Part shown: positions 17,675 to 27,037 of the stretch, piece by piece
Layout of the letters: each line of letters begins with the position of its first letter
Position numbering within the stretch: the stretch's first letter is position 1
Source: Vibrio scophthalmi LMG 19158
GTDB taxonomy: Bacteria; Pseudomonadota; Gammaproteobacteria; Enterobacterales; Vibrionaceae
Assembly (NCBI RefSeq): GCF_000222585.1
Contig: NZ_AFWE01000083.1
Location: 1 to 64,000, forward strand
DNA: 64,000 nt
Direction of reading: 5' to 3'
Made by a program: the position numbers and the translations under genes
Notes under the pieces: model-generated
The model's database searches: none
The model's input: only the letters and a program-made list of their open reading frames with translations
Told to the model about the DNA's origin: nothing

Positions 17675-20119
17675 ATGAAAAAAACACTGAAAGCATTAAT
17701 AACTGGTGGCCTGACAAGACGTGATTTTATCAAGTCTTCAAGTGCTGTTGGTGGTCTGGCTGCCACAGCCAGTGCAATCTCACTTCCTTTTAAATCTAGC
17801 CCTGTTGCTGCTGCTACTAACGACGCGATTGAAGAAAAAATTGTGTGGAGTGCGTGTACGGTAAACTGTGGTAGCCGTTGTCCTTTACGTATGCATGTTG
17901 TAGACGGCGAAATTAAATGGGTTGAAACCGATAATACCGGTGATGATGAATACGGTAATCACCAAGTACGTGCGTGCCTACGTGGTCGTTCAATGCGACG
18001 TCGTGTCTACAATCCGGATCGATTAAAGTACCCGATGAAACGTGTTGGTAATCGTGGTGAAGGTAAATTCAAGCGCATCACTTGGGAAGAAGCGTACGAT
18101 GAAATTGCCAACAACATGAAACGCATCATTAAAGAGCACGGTAACGAAGCTATTTACCTAAACTACGGCACGGGTACGCTAGGCGGTACCGTCACTAAGT
18201 CGTGGCCACCGGCAGGCTCTTTGATCGCGCGTATGATGAACCTAAGCGGCGGCTATTTAAACCATTACGGTGATTATTCAACTGCTCAAATCAAAGAAGG
18301 TCTTAATTACACCTATGGTGGTTGGGGCGCTGGTAACTCATTCTCTGATCTTGAAAATACCAAGCTTATCGTGCAATTCGGTAACAACCCTGCTGAAACA
18401 CGCATGTCGGGCGGCGGTCTGATTCACCATTTGATGGAATCGAAAGAGCGCTCGCAAGCTCGTATGATCATGATTGACCCTCGCTACACTGATACCGCGG
18501 GTGGTCGTGAAGATGAATGGATCCCAATTCGTCCGGGAACCGACGCTGCATTCATTGCTGCGATGGCTTACGTAATGATCAAAGAAGAGTTGGTTGATCA
18601 GCCATTCCTTGATAAATACTGTGTTGGTTATGATGAGAAAACCCTACCAGCATCAGCGCCGGCCAAAAGTGATTACAAGTCGTACATTTTAGGTGAAGGC
18701 CCAGATGGCATAGAAAAGACACCGGAGTGGGCGGCGAAAATCACAGGCATCCCAGTTGATACCATCATTAAAACTGCGCGTGAAATTGGTTCGACTAAGC
18801 CTTGTGCTGTGCTTCAAGGCTGGGGTCTTCAACGTACTGCCAATGGTGAGATTGCATCTCGTGCCATCGCAATGTTAGCGCTATTGACTGGTAACGTAGG
18901 TATTAACGGTGGTGGTACTGGTGCTCGTGAATCAGATTACAATATTCCGTTTGTTCGTTTCCCTACCTTAACTAACCCTGTCGCGGCTTCAATCCCGATG
19001 TTCTTATGGACAGATGCGATTGTTCGCGGCACGGAAATGACCGATCTACGTGACGGTGTTCGTGGTGTTGAGAAGCTGCGCTCGCCAATTAAGATGATCT
19101 GGAACTATGCCGGCAACTGCTTGATTAACCAGCACTCAGATATCAACAAAACTCACGATATTCTGCAAGATGATACAGCGTGTGAATTAATCGTTGTTAT
19201 CGATAACCATATGACTTCTTCAGCGAAATACGCCGATATCGTTCTTCCTGACTTAACAACATCTGAGCAAGCCGATTTCTGTATGGATACTAAGGCGGCC
19301 AACATGCCTTACTTCATCTTCGCAGATAAGGCGATTGAGCCTCAGTTTGAAGCGAAAGGCATCTACGAGATCTGTTCCGAAATTTCCAAGCGAATGGGTG
19401 TGGGGGAAGCGTTTACTGAAGGTCGTGATCAAGAAGGTTGGCTACGTCACCTTTACGCACTAACTCGCGAACAAGACCCAACATTACCAGATTTTGAAAC
19501 CATGCGTGAAATGGGTATCTACAAGCGACGTGATCCTAATGGTCACTTTGTTGCTTACAAAGCGTTCCGTGAAAATCCAGAGCAGAATCCACTCACTACG
19601 CCATCAGGCAAAATTGAGATTTACTCAGAGCGCTTGGCACACTTGGCTGCCACGTGGGAATTGCAAGAAGATGAAGTGATTCACCCTCTACCAATTTACG
19701 TGTCAACTTTTGATGGTTGGGATTCTAAGAAGCGACAAACCTTCCCACTTCAATTGACCGGTTTCCATTACAAAGCTCGTTGCCACTCAACTTACGGTAA
19801 CGTTGATATTATCAAAGAAGCGGCTCGACAAGAGATGTGGATTAACCCGTTAGATGCGCAGTCTCGTGGTATTGAAAATGGTGATTTGATCCGTATTTTT
19901 AATGACCGTGGCGAAGTTCATATTCCGGCTAAAGTCACCCCACGTATGATGCCGGGTGTTGTCGCACTAGGTGAGGGTGCTTGGTACGCACCAGATAAGA
20001 ACAAAGTGGATAAAGGTGGTTGTATTAACGTTTTGACGTCTCAGCGTCCGAGTCCGCTGGCTAAGGGTAACCCTCAGCACACTAACTTAGTAGACGTTCA
20101 ACTGGTGAAGAAGGCATAA
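17675..20119 (+). CDS. dmsA: DmsA-like molybdopterin oxidoreductase catalytic subunit (DMSO reductase)
   Basis: 814 residues from the ATG at 17675, preferred over the ATG at 17660 because GAGAA sits 8 bases upstream. A twin-arginine leader (LTRRDFIKSSSAVGG) directs folded export. An N-terminal 4Fe-4S motif follows (CTVNCGSRCPL ... ACLRGR, with the last Cys about residue 104). Molybdopterin-binding blocks are spread along the protein, including YGDYSTAQ, where the Ser is the likely Mo ligand, and the C-terminal QLTGFHYKARCHSTYGN segment. It should reduce DMSO or a related S/N-oxide using quinol electrons delivered by DmsB and DmsC. Leader and clustered chaperone support export; exact substrate is not proven. 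Confidence 0.92.
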   Translation: MKKTLKALITGGLTRRDFIKSSSAVGGLAATASAISLPFKSSPVAAATNDAIEEKIVWSACTVNCGSRCPLRMHVVDGEIKWVETDNTGDDEYGNHQVRACLRGRSMRRRVYNPDRLKYPMKRVGNRGEGKFKRITWEEAYDEIANNMKRIIKEHGNEAIYLNYGTGTLGGTVTKSWPPAGSLIARMMNLSGGYLNHYGDYSTAQIKEGLNYTYGGWGAGNSFSDLENTKLIVQFGNNPAETRMSGGGLIHHLMESKERSQARMIMIDPRYTDTAGGREDEWIPIRPGTDAAFIAAMAYVMIKEELVDQPFLDKYCVGYDEKTLPASAPAKSDYKSYILGEGPDGIEKTPEWAAKITGIPVDTIIKTAREIGSTKPCAVLQGWGLQRTANGEIASRAIAMLALLTGNVGINGGGTGARESDYNIPFVRFPTLTNPVAASIPMFLWTDAIVRGTEMTDLRDGVRGVEKLRSPIKMIWNYAGNCLINQHSDINKTHDILQDDTACELIVVIDNHMTSSAKYADIVLPDLTTSEQADFCMDTKAANMPYFIFADKAIEPQFEAKGIYEICSEISKRMGVGEAFTEGRDQEGWLRHLYALTREQDPTLPDFETMREMGIYKRRDPNGHFVAYKAFRENPEQNPLTTPSGKIEIYSERLAHLAATWELQEDEVIHPLPIYVSTFDGWDSKKRQTFPLQLTGFHYKARCHSTYGNVDIIKEAARQEMWINPLDAQSRGIENGDLIRIFNDRGEVHIPAKVTPRMMPGVVALGEGAWYAPDKNKVDKGGCINVLTSQRPSPLAKGNPQHTNLVDVQLVKKA

Positions 20120-20128
20120 GGTTAAATC

Positions 20129-20746
20129 ATGAAACAATACGGCTTTTATATTGATTCAAGTAAGTGCACCGGTTGTAAAACGTGTCAGCTTTCTTGTAAA
20201 GACAACAAAGATCTCGATGTGGGTGTGAACTTCCGTCGAGTGTATGAGTACGCTGGCGGTAACTGGGTAGAAGATAACGGTACATGGCGTCAGGACGTAT
20301 TTTCTTACTACGTATCAATGGCATGTAACCATTGTACGAAACCTGCGTGTACTAAGGTTTGCCCAAGTGGTGCAATGCATAAACGTGCAGAAGATGGCTT
20401 TGTCGTCGTAGACACTGAGAAGTGTATCGGCTGTCAGTACTGCGGCATGGCGTGTCCTTATGGCGCTCCGCAATACAACAAAGAAAAAGGTCACATGACT
20501 AAGTGCGACGGCTGCTACGAGCGTGTCGCTGAGGGTTTGCAACCAATCTGCGTTGACTCTTGCCCACTGCGTGCGCTGGAATTTGGCCCGATTGCCGAGC
20601 TGCGTGCTAAATACGGTGACTTTGCTGAAGTGGCTCCACTGCCGAAAGCATCGTTAACGCAACCAAACATTATCATCAAACCAAACCGCCATGCGCGTCC
20701 TTGTGGGGATACCACAGGCCACTTGGCTAACCCGAAGGAGGTTTAA
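20129..20746 (+). CDS. dmsB: DmsB-like iron-sulfur electron transfer subunit
   Basis: 205 residues, the same length as E. coli DmsB. Four clusters of cysteines for 4Fe-4S centres: CTGCKTCQLSC (about 13-23), CNHCTKPACTKVCP (about 67-80), CIGCQYCGMACP (about 99-110) and CDGCYERVAEG...CVDSCP (about 126-147). It carries electrons from DmsC to the molybdenum site of DmsA. Nine bases separate it from dmsA. Confidence 0.93.
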   Translation: MKQYGFYIDSSKCTGCKTCQLSCKDNKDLDVGVNFRRVYEYAGGNWVEDNGTWRQDVFSYYVSMACNHCTKPACTKVCPSGAMHKRAEDGFVVVDTEKCIGCQYCGMACPYGAPQYNKEKGHMTKCDGCYERVAEGLQPICVDSCPLRALEFGPIAELRAKYGDFAEVAPLPKASLTQPNIIIKPNRHARPCGDTTGHLANPKEV

Positions 20747-20747
20747 T

Positions 20748-21593
20748 ATGGCATGGCATGAATGGCCGCTCATCGTATTTACGGTGTTAGCGCAAACTTC
20801 GGTAGGTGCGTTTTTGGTGTTAGCAGCAATGCTTTTATTTAAGCGTTTGTCAGAGCCGACGGAAACTCGTCTACATAAAGCGATGTTTGGCTTATGGGCA
20901 ATTATGGGTTTCGGCTTCTTAGCTTCAGTTATGCACCTTGGTAGCCCTTTCCGAGCGATGAACGCTTTGAATATGGTGGGCAGCTCTTGGCTATCTAATG
21001 AGATCGCGTCTGGCAGTGTGTTCTTTGCACTCGGAGGCCTGTTCTGGCTGTTGTCCGTATTGGACAAAGGCAGTGTCGCGCTGCGTAAAGCTCTGATGAT
21101 TGGTGCGATGGTGGTTGGCGTGATCTTCATGTACTCAATGACGATGGTGTACATGATTGATACGGTACCAACGTGGTTCACATGGCTAACGCCAGCAGCG
21201 TTTGGCTTGACCATGGTTGTGAGCGGTTTGGCACTGGCGCATACCCTATTAGCGGTTGCAAAGCATGACAATGATTGTGCTGACAAAGCGCTGTCAGTAG
21301 CTGGTCTTATTGGCTTGTTTGCGGTTGTGATTGTGGCAATGCAATTGTCAGTTCATCTTGGCGAAGTACAAACGAGTGTAACCTCAGCATTGGCCGTTCT
21401 TCCTGATTATGCGGCAGTACAAGCGACACGCTTAGTGTTGCTCTCGATTGGCATGTTGTTATGGTTACTACCAATCATTCGCCGCAAGCCAGTGACAGCG
21501 GGTCCAATGGCGATTGCTTTTGCACTTATTGTGGTTGCTGAACTGCTAGGTCGTAGCGTGTTTTACGGCATGCATATCACCGCTGGCGTATAA
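20748..21593 (+). CDS. dmsC: DmsC-like membrane anchor / quinol oxidase subunit
   Basis: 281 residues from the ATG at 20748. This start is set by a strong AAGGAGG site just upstream, at the very end of dmsB. About eight transmembrane helices are visible, starting with LIVFTVLAQTSVGAFLVLAA. Short charged loops and the motif MHLGSPFRAMNAL match the DmsC family. It anchors DmsAB and oxidises menaquinol. It completes the dmsABC operon and is followed by a terminator. Confidence 0.91.
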   Translation: MAWHEWPLIVFTVLAQTSVGAFLVLAAMLLFKRLSEPTETRLHKAMFGLWAIMGFGFLASVMHLGSPFRAMNALNMVGSSWLSNEIASGSVFFALGGLFWLLSVLDKGSVALRKALMIGAMVVGVIFMYSMTMVYMIDTVPTWFTWLTPAAFGLTMVVSGLALAHTLLAVAKHDNDCADKALSVAGLIGLFAVVIVAMQLSVHLGEVQTSVTSALAVLPDYAAVQATRLVLLSIGMLLWLLPIIRRKPVTAGPMAIAFALIVVAELLGRSVFYGMHITAGV

Positions 21594-21653
21594 ACTCGAG
21601 CCGTGATGAGCTAACGAATTAGCTTTTAAACACCAAACAATATACACGAACCC

Positions 21654-21686
21654 AAAGCCCCGCAGAGCAATCTTGCGGGGCTTTTT
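21654..21686 (+). terminator. Terminator after dmsABC
   Basis: Hairpin AAAGCCCCGCA / TGCGGGGCTTT with a 9-base loop and a T run. It touches the 3' end of the convergent small gene and may work in both directions. Confidence 0.85.
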
Positions 21687-21936
21687 ATTTCGCTAAAATA
21701 TCAAGTTGGCGTAGAAAGGATGATTTGTGGTTTTCTTGGTCATAATTGAGCTGATAGGTGTTGTGAAAGCCCATCGAAAGCTCAACGCCTTTGCCCTTTA
21801 GATAGACGTTATACCCATCGTAATCGGAAAATGCTTCGATGCCTAAGTAGCTTTTTCCAAGCTCCGTTTTACAACCGTTACGCATCACACATTCATACGC
21901 TAATAAAATCACATTGGAGTCGAGGTCGTTCTTCAT
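21685..21936 (-). CDS. Small conserved protein, possibly DUF3081 family
   Basis: 83 residues with a good ribosome site (GGGAGAG) before the ATG. The sequence has no membrane segment or signal. A central aromatic, beta-rich part (DYDGYNVYLKGKGVELSMGF) ends in a polar C-terminus. It resembles small Vibrio/Shewanella proteins of the DUF3081 type, but this is from memory and uncertain. No function can be assigned. It stands alone between the dms and pta-ackA loci. Confidence 0.6.
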   Translation of the reverse strand: MKNDLDSNVILLAYECVMRNGCKTELGKSYLGIEAFSDYDGYNVYLKGKGVELSMGFHNTYQLNYDQENHKSSFLRQLDILAK

Positions 21937-22156
21937 TGTGCTCTCCCAACAAAGTTAAATTTAATTTTAGTTGGCCACTATAAATGTTTCGCTGTTCAAA
22001 TCAGTATGGCTAACGAGCGCAAACCCTACCAGCCTAACGAGCAATATCAGTGCTCGGTGCTTTTACTTGGCCTAAGTTTATACGTAGCTAAACCGCTCTG
22101 AGTTTTGCGTGGGAAGGGAAAAGGGTGACAGTGGATAAGGGGGAAAATACAGGTAC

Positions 22157-22184
22157 AAAAAAGCCCCCAAAGTTGGAGGCTTTT
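22157..22184 (-). terminator. Terminator after pta
   Basis: On the minus strand the hairpin GCCTCCAA / TTGGGGGC closes with one G-U pair and is followed by six T. On the plus strand the same position would be a mismatch, so it is directional for pta. Confidence 0.8.
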
Positions 22185-22217
22185 AATTACTTAATTCATC
22201 GGTGAATTAGGTAACGA

Positions 22218-24371
22218 TTATTTGTTCGCTTGCTCAGCTTGATCTGCTTGGATAGCCGTTAGTGCAACTGTGTACACGATATCGTCTACTAGCGCGCCAC
22301 GAGACAAGTCGTTTACAGGCTTGCGCATACCCTGCAGCATTGGACCGATAGAAACTAGGTCAGCTGAACGTTGTACTGCTTTGTAAGTCGTGTTACCAGT
22401 GTTTAGATCTGGGAATACGAATACAGTCGCTTTACCAGCTACTGGAGAGTTAGGAGCTTTAGAAGCTGCTACGTTTTCCATGATTGCTGCGTCGTACTGT
22501 AGAGGACCGTCGATGATTAGGTCAGGACGTTTCTCTTGAGCGAGTTTAGTTGCTTCACGTACTTTATCAACGTCTGCACCCTTACCAGATTCACCAGTAG
22601 AGTAAGAGATCATTGCTACGCGTGGTTCGATACCAAATGCTGCTGCAGAGTCAGCAGATTGGATAGCGATTTCAGCAAGCTGTTCAGCCGTTGGATCTGG
22701 GTTGATCGCACAGTCACCGTAAACCAATACTTGGTCAGGTAGTAGCATGAAGAACACAGAAGATACGATTGACGCATCAGGCGCAGTTTTGATGATTTGG
22801 AACGGAGGAACGATAGTGTTTGCTGTGGTATGAACCGCACCAGAAACTAGACCGTCAACTTCGTTGTTCTCAAGCATCATTGTGCCTAGGAATACTGAAT
22901 CTTGTAGCTTCTCACGAGCCACAACTTCAGTCATGCCTTTCGCGCCACGTAGTTCAACTAGACGAGCAACGTAGTTTTCACGAACTGCATCTGAATCGAT
23001 GATTGTTACGCCAGCACCTAGTTCAACGCCTTGTTGCGCTGCAACGCGACGGATTTCTTCTGGGTTACCTAGCAGCACACATTCAGCGATACCGCGCTCA
23101 GCACAGATAGCCGCAGCTTTAACTGTACGTGGCTCATCACCTTCAGGAAGTACGATACGCTTACCAGCTTTACGAGCGAACTCAGTAAGTTGGTAACGGA
23201 ATGCTGGTGGGCTTAGACGACGAGACTTTTGCGTGCCTTCAGTCATAGACTCAATCCAGTTGCCGTCGATGTGACCTGCAACGTGATCGTTAATGAATTC
23301 GATGCGCTCTTTATCGTCCGCTGGAACTTCGATGCTGAAGCTTTGTAGGTTCAGCGAAGTCTGCCAAGTGTTACCTTGTGCTTTGAAGATTGGCAGGCCA
23401 GTATCGAATGCAGGTTTACATAGACCTTCAATTTCTTGAGGGATGTCGTAACCGCCGGTCAATAGGATTGCGCCGATTTCTACGCCGTTCATTGCTGCAA
23501 GTGCCGCTGCAACGATAACGTCAGGACGGTCAGCAGAAGTAACAAGTAGAGAGCCTGGTTTAAAGTGCTCAATCATGTTTGGTAGTGAACGTGCACAGAA
23601 CGTGATGCTCTTGATGCGACGAGTGTTGATATCACCAGCGTTGATGATGTCAGCGTTTAGGTGTTGAGCCATATCGATCGCGCGAGTTGCGATTAGATCG
23701 ATTGACCAAGGCACACAACCAAGTACACGAATTGGAGAAGTGTTGAAGATTTCCATCACTTTCATTTCGTTAGTTTGTGCGCTGTCTGCATCGTCAAACA
23801 TTTCTGATAGGTCTGGACGAGTACGGCCAGCTTCATCTACAGGAGCGTTAAGCTTGTTGATGATAACACCAGAGATGTTTTTGTTCTTAGTACCACCGAA
23901 GTTAGAACATGCTACTTCGATACGCTCTTTAAGCTGAGCTGGGTTGTCTAGACCAGGAGTCGCAACAAGTACGATCTCTGCGCCAAGCGTTGCCGCGATT
24001 TCCGCGTTCACTTGGTTAGCGAATGGGTGCTTACGAGTTGGTACTAGACCTTCGATCAAGGTTACGTCCGCATCTTTGTTGATTTGGTTGTAACGTTCAA
24101 CGATAGTTTCTAGAAGCTCATCCATGTTGTCGTTACCGATTAGGCTTTCAGCAACAGACATTTGCATTGGAGTGCCGATCTTCATATCGCTGTTCGCGCC
24201 AACGATAGTTGAAGTCAGATCAGGCTGATCGCCGCCAGAACGTGGTTGTGCGATAGGCTTGTAGAAAGAAACTTTAACGCCCTTGCGCTCCATAGTGCGC
24301 AGAACACCCATGCTAACACTAGTAAGACCAACACCAGCGCTAGTAGGGATAAGCATAATAGTACGAGACAT
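22218..24371 (-). CDS. pta: Phosphate acetyltransferase
   Basis: 717 residues, the long proteobacterial form. Domains: an N-terminal BioD-like P-loop fold ([16 protein letters not shown], 1-220), a DRTGG-like middle domain (about 230-350), and the catalytic PTA domain (about 390-705) with [13 protein letters not shown] near its start and motifs [16 protein letters not shown] and [12 protein letters not shown]. It converts acetyl-CoA and phosphate to acetyl phosphate and CoA, in the cytoplasm. With ackA upstream on the same strand it forms the acetate overflow pathway and sets the acetyl-phosphate pool. A hairpin between the two genes may lower pta expression relative to ackA. Codon use is strongly biased, as in highly expressed genes. 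Confidence 0.96.
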   Translation of the reverse strand: MSRTIMLIPTSAGVGLTSVSMGVLRTMERKGVKVSFYKPIAQPRSGGDQPDLTSTIVGANSDMKIGTPMQMSVAESLIGNDNMDELLETIVERYNQINKDADVTLIEGLVPTRKHPFANQVNAEIAATLGAEIVLVATPGLDNPAQLKERIEVACSNFGGTKNKNISGVIINKLNAPVDEAGRTRPDLSEMFDDADSAQTNEMKVMEIFNTSPIRVLGCVPWSIDLIATRAIDMAQHLNADIINAGDINTRRIKSITFCARSLPNMIEHFKPGSLLVTSADRPDVIVAAALAAMNGVEIGAILLTGGYDIPQEIEGLCKPAFDTGLPIFKAQGNTWQTSLNLQSFSIEVPADDKERIEFINDHVAGHIDGNWIESMTEGTQKSRRLSPPAFRYQLTEFARKAGKRIVLPEGDEPRTVKAAAICAERGIAECVLLGNPEEIRRVAAQQGVELGAGVTIIDSDAVRENYVARLVELRGAKGMTEVVAREKLQDSVFLGTMMLENNEVDGLVSGAVHTTANTIVPPFQIIKTAPDASIVSSVFFMLLPDQVLVYGDCAINPDPTAEQLAEIAIQSADSAAAFGIEPRVAMISYSTGESGKGADVDKVREATKLAQEKRPDLIIDGPLQYDAAIMENVAASKAPNSPVAGKATVFVFPDLNTGNTTYKAVQRSADLVSIGPMLQGMRKPVNDLSRGALVDDIVYTVALTAIQADQAEQANK

Positions 24372-24467
24372 CGACTAATTACCTTACATTATTGGATTAA
24401 AAGCTCAATTACGTATTCCCTGAAGAGTTCATGGAATAGGAGTTGAGCCCCTAAATTTCTATTTATA

Positions 24468-24499
24468 GAAAAACTGGCCAGCCCGAAGGCTAGCCAGTT
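24468..24499 (-). terminator. Intercistronic terminator or attenuator, ackA-pta
   Basis: On the minus strand, AACTGGCTAGCC / GGCTGGCCAGTT arms close on a TTCG tetraloop, with one G-U pair, then a T run. It lies just after the ackA stop, so only part of the transcripts may continue into pta. Confidence 0.75.
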
Positions 24500-24506
24500 G
24501 AGTCAA

Positions 24507-25703
24507 TTACAGACCTGCTAGACGTGCAGTGTCTTCAGCGATAACTAGCTCTTCGTTAGTAGAGATAACCATTGCTGGGATGCGGCTGTTTGCAGTAGTG
24601 ATAGTACCTTCACCACCGAAACGTGCTTTAAGGTTTGCTTCGCTGTCTACTTCGATACCGAAGATAGCTAGACGGTTAAGAACCATTTCACGGATTGGGC
24701 CAGAGTTCTCGCCGATACCGCCAGTGAAAGTGATTGCGTCTAGACGACCTTCTAGAGAAGCAGTGTAACCAGCTACGTATTTAGCTAGACGGTGACAGAA
24801 CACGTCCATTGCGCGAGTTGCTTCTTCTTTCTCACCGTAGTTGTCTTCAACGAAACGACAGTCTGAAGTCACTTCAGTTAGACCTTGTAGGCCAGACTCT
24901 TTAGTTAGCATGTTGTTGATTTGCTCAACAGAGTAACCTAGTGCGTCGTGTAGGTGGAAGATGATCGCAGGGTCGATATCGCCACAACGAGTACCCATTA
25001 CTAGACCTTCAAGAGGAGTTAGACCCATAGAAGTATCTACAGATTGACCGTTCTTGATTGCACATACAGATGCGCCGTTACCTAGGTGACAGTTGATGAT
25101 GTTAACTTCTTCAACTGGCTTGTTTAGTAGGCCTGCAACTTCACGAGTGATGAATAGGTGTGAAGTACCGTGCATGCCGTAACGACGGATGCCGTGCTCT
25201 TTGTATAGGTTGTATGGAAGAGCGTATAGGAACGATTCTTCAGGCATAGTTTGGTGGAACGCAGTGTCGAATACAGCAACGTTTTGTAGCTCAGGGAAGT
25301 TGTGTTTAGCAGCTTCGATACCGATAAGGTGAGCTGGGTTGTGAAGAGGTGCGAAAGTCGCAGCGTCTTGGATGCCCTTAAGAACTTGATCACAAATAAG
25401 TGCTGATTGAGTGAACTGCTCGCCACCGTGAACGATACGGTGACCGATCGCGCCTAGGTTAGCTTTAAGCTCTGGCTTAGAAGCAAGAATAGTTTCTACC
25501 ATGAAAGATAGTGCTTCTTCGTGTGCTGCGCCTGCGCCTAGTTGAGCTTCGTGCTTACCATCAAGTTTCCACTTCATACGAGCTTCTGGAAGACCAAGAC
25601 ACTCAGCAAGACCTGTTAGGTGCTCAGCACCAGTCTCTGCATCAACAATTGCAAACTTAAGAGAAGAACTACCGCAGTTTAAAACTAAAACTAGCTTTGA
25701 CAT
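24507..25703 (-). CDS. ackA: Acetate kinase
   Basis: 398 residues, the normal length. The N-terminal phosphate-binding motif [11 protein letters not shown], the segment [10 protein letters not shown], the [11 protein letters not shown] loop and FTGGIGENS near the C-terminus are the hallmark ASKHA motifs of acetate kinase. It interconverts acetyl phosphate plus ADP with acetate plus ATP. First gene of the ackA-pta operon; a TGAT-N4-ATCA palindrome lies in its leader. Confidence 0.97.
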   Translation of the reverse strand: MSKLVLVLNCGSSSLKFAIVDAETGAEHLTGLAECLGLPEARMKWKLDGKHEAQLGAGAAHEEALSFMVETILASKPELKANLGAIGHRIVHGGEQFTQSALICDQVLKGIQDAATFAPLHNPAHLIGIEAAKHNFPELQNVAVFDTAFHQTMPEESFLYALPYNLYKEHGIRRYGMHGTSHLFITREVAGLLNKPVEEVNIINCHLGNGASVCAIKNGQSVDTSMGLTPLEGLVMGTRCGDIDPAIIFHLHDALGYSVEQINNMLTKESGLQGLTEVTSDCRFVEDNYGEKEEATRAMDVFCHRLAKYVAGYTASLEGRLDAITFTGGIGENSGPIREMVLNRLAIFGIEVDSEANLKARFGGEGTITTANSRIPAMVISTNEELVIAEDTARLAGL

Positions 25704-25724
25704 GTATGACTACCTGTTAATCGT

Positions 25725-25738
25725 CTGATAAAAATCAG
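25725..25738. promoter_or_regulatory. FNR-like palindrome in the ackA leader
   Basis: CTGAT-AAAA-ATCAG is a perfect palindrome matching 8 of 10 positions of the FNR box, 22 bases before the ackA start. The position inside the leader would suit repression or a roadblock more than activation. Confidence 0.3.
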
Positions 25739-26005
25739 TTAGGATGAAATTTAACCACAAGAATAGTCGAGTCTAGTGTAACTGCGTACCATTCTTGCTT
25801 AAAAAGCGCTTAAATCCATGTATAAAAAGAGGTCGCTTTACCATGAAAGCAACTTGTGCAATCCTTGCAGATATCTCTCAACGTTGCCTAAATTGTAAAT
25901 AAGAGCAACAATGAGATTGAGGGCGTGCCAAGGATAGCGATAATAGACAAATATAACAAAAAAAATTTGAAAGAATATTAACTTTCGTCTAATTTTTACG
26001 CGTTT

Positions 26006-26022
26006 AGTTGAAAGTTTCAACT
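26006..26022. promoter_or_regulatory. Palindrome upstream of yfbV
   Basis: AGTTGAAA-G-TTTCAACT has 8-base arms about a central base, and it overlaps a second inverted repeat, AACTT-N6-AAGTT. It sits 44 bases before yfbV, in promoter position. The binding factor is unknown. Confidence 0.35.
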
Positions 26023-26065
26023 TATTTTGAAGTTAAGTGCCTTGTACCGGAAGTGAGAGAGTAAT

Positions 26066-26518
26066 ATGAATAATAAAGTCGGTCTCGTTCACAGCTTACG
26101 TGATGGTCAAAAGTACATGGATACTTGGCCTGTGCGCAAAGAACTCGCGCCACTGTTTCCAGAGCAGCGCATTATAAAGGCAACACGTTTTGGTATGAAG
26201 GTAATGCCAGCCGTTGCAGCTATTAGTGTGCTTACACAAATGGTCTTTACCAATCACCAAGCGTTACCGCAAGCGGTGATAGTGGCTCTGTTTGCTATCA
26301 GTATGCCAATCCAAGGTATGTGGTGGCTAGGCAATCGCGCTAATACACAATTACCACCATCACTTGCTGGCTGGTATCGTGAGTTGCACCAAAAAATTAT
26401 TGAAAGCGGTTATGCTCTAGAACCACTAAAAGCTAAGCCTCGCTATAAAGAGTTGGCGCGCATTCTAAATCGCGCGTTTCGTCACTTAGATAAAACGTCA
26501 CTTGAGCGTTGGTTCTAG
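26066..26518 (+). CDS. yfbV: YfbV (UPF0208) membrane protein, terminus macrodomain insulation
   Basis: 150 residues. Conserved features of UPF0208: the N-terminal [19 protein letters not shown] block, two transmembrane helices (about 47-90), and a C-terminal [14 protein letters not shown] block. In E. coli, YfbV sits in the inner membrane and helps insulate the Ter macrodomain. Its place next to ackA-pta is conserved across gamma-proteobacteria. The ATG has GAGAGAG upstream. Confidence 0.92.
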   Translation: MNNKVGLVHSLRDGQKYMDTWPVRKELAPLFPEQRIIKATRFGMKVMPAVAAISVLTQMVFTNHQALPQAVIVALFAISMPIQGMWWLGNRANTQLPPSLAGWYRELHQKIIESGYALEPLKAKPRYKELARILNRAFRHLDKTSLERWF

Positions 26519-26557
26519 CAGAGAAGACTGTTCGGCCCGCCTCACTTCGGGAATCGA

Positions 26558-26588
26558 GATGCGGGAACGCTGCACTGCGAGAAAATAC
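26558..26588 (+). repeat. Dispersed repeat, copy 1
   Basis: Begins GATGCGGGAACGCTGC and ends GCGAGAAAATAC. A second copy lies at 26632-26661 with the same ends and a few changes in the middle. The pair flanks the yfbV terminator. Confidence 0.55.
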
Positions 26589-26597
26589 GGATAAACG

Positions 26598-26625
26598 AAA
26601 GGGTTGGCATTGCCGACCCTTTTTA
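26598..26625 (+). terminator. Terminator after yfbV
   Basis: Hairpin AAAGGGTTGGC / GCCGACCCTTT with a G-U pair, ATT loop and T run, 80 bases after the yfbV stop, between two copies of a repeat. Confidence 0.75.
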
Positions 26626-26631
26626 GTTCTG

Positions 26632-26661
26632 GATGCGGGAACACTTCGTTGCGAGAAATAC
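26632..26661 (+). repeat. Dispersed repeat, copy 2
   Basis: GATGCGGGAACACTTC to GCGAGAAATAC, related to the copy at 26558-26588. Confidence 0.55.
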
Positions 26662-27037
26662 AAGAACAAATTAAACGGTTGGAGTTGCCGTAGCAGCGAG
26701 ATAACTCGCTGTGTTCTCGTCTCCGTAGTTAAGCGCAACCGCGCAAAACGTTCCATAATCCGTGACCACAGAGACAAGTGTCCCCCTTGGAAAAAGAGAT
26801 GTCTTTAAGTGCTTTTTTCAAAATTAAGAAAAGTTACATGGTTTGTTGGCTTGATGATAACTATGTCAATCATTCGCTTAAGTAATTGATTAACGATAGG
26901 GCTTAAAAGAATAATCCTCGTGAAAAGTTTAGGTACCCCCGTTTCATTATTTTAGGCAAGCCAGTTACGACACATGCTTGCTGCCATCTTCGAAACACTT
27001 GGGGTACCTTAGTGGACAACATCAGCGGGAATTACTT

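Larger units (their letters stand above)
25704..26065. other. Divergent gap between ackA and yfbV
   Basis: A 362-base AT-rich region without a convincing gene. It contains an FNR-like palindrome near ackA and a second palindrome near yfbV, each listed separately. A short 60-codon frame at 25838-26020 has no ribosome site and was not accepted. Confidence 0.5.
26519..27037. other. Repeat-rich gap between yfbV and the beta-helix gene
   Basis: 519 bases. The left part has a terminator hairpin, two related 30-base repeats and another hairpin (CAGCGAG-ATAA-CTCGCTG at 26694-26711). Open frames occur on both strands (26433-26777 minus, 26509-26808 plus) but have repeat-like, low-quality composition. 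Similar GGGAACGCTGC/GCGAGA sequences are common between genes in Vibrio, from memory. The right part is plain AT-rich DNA. Confidence 0.5.

Noticed and set aside
25838-26020. 60-codon hydrophobic frame between ackA and yfbV
   Set aside because: No ribosome site, AT-driven composition, lies in a promoter region.
26433-26808. Open frames on both strands in the yfbV downstream region
   Set aside because: They overlap a terminator and repeats, lack ribosome sites and signal of real protein composition.
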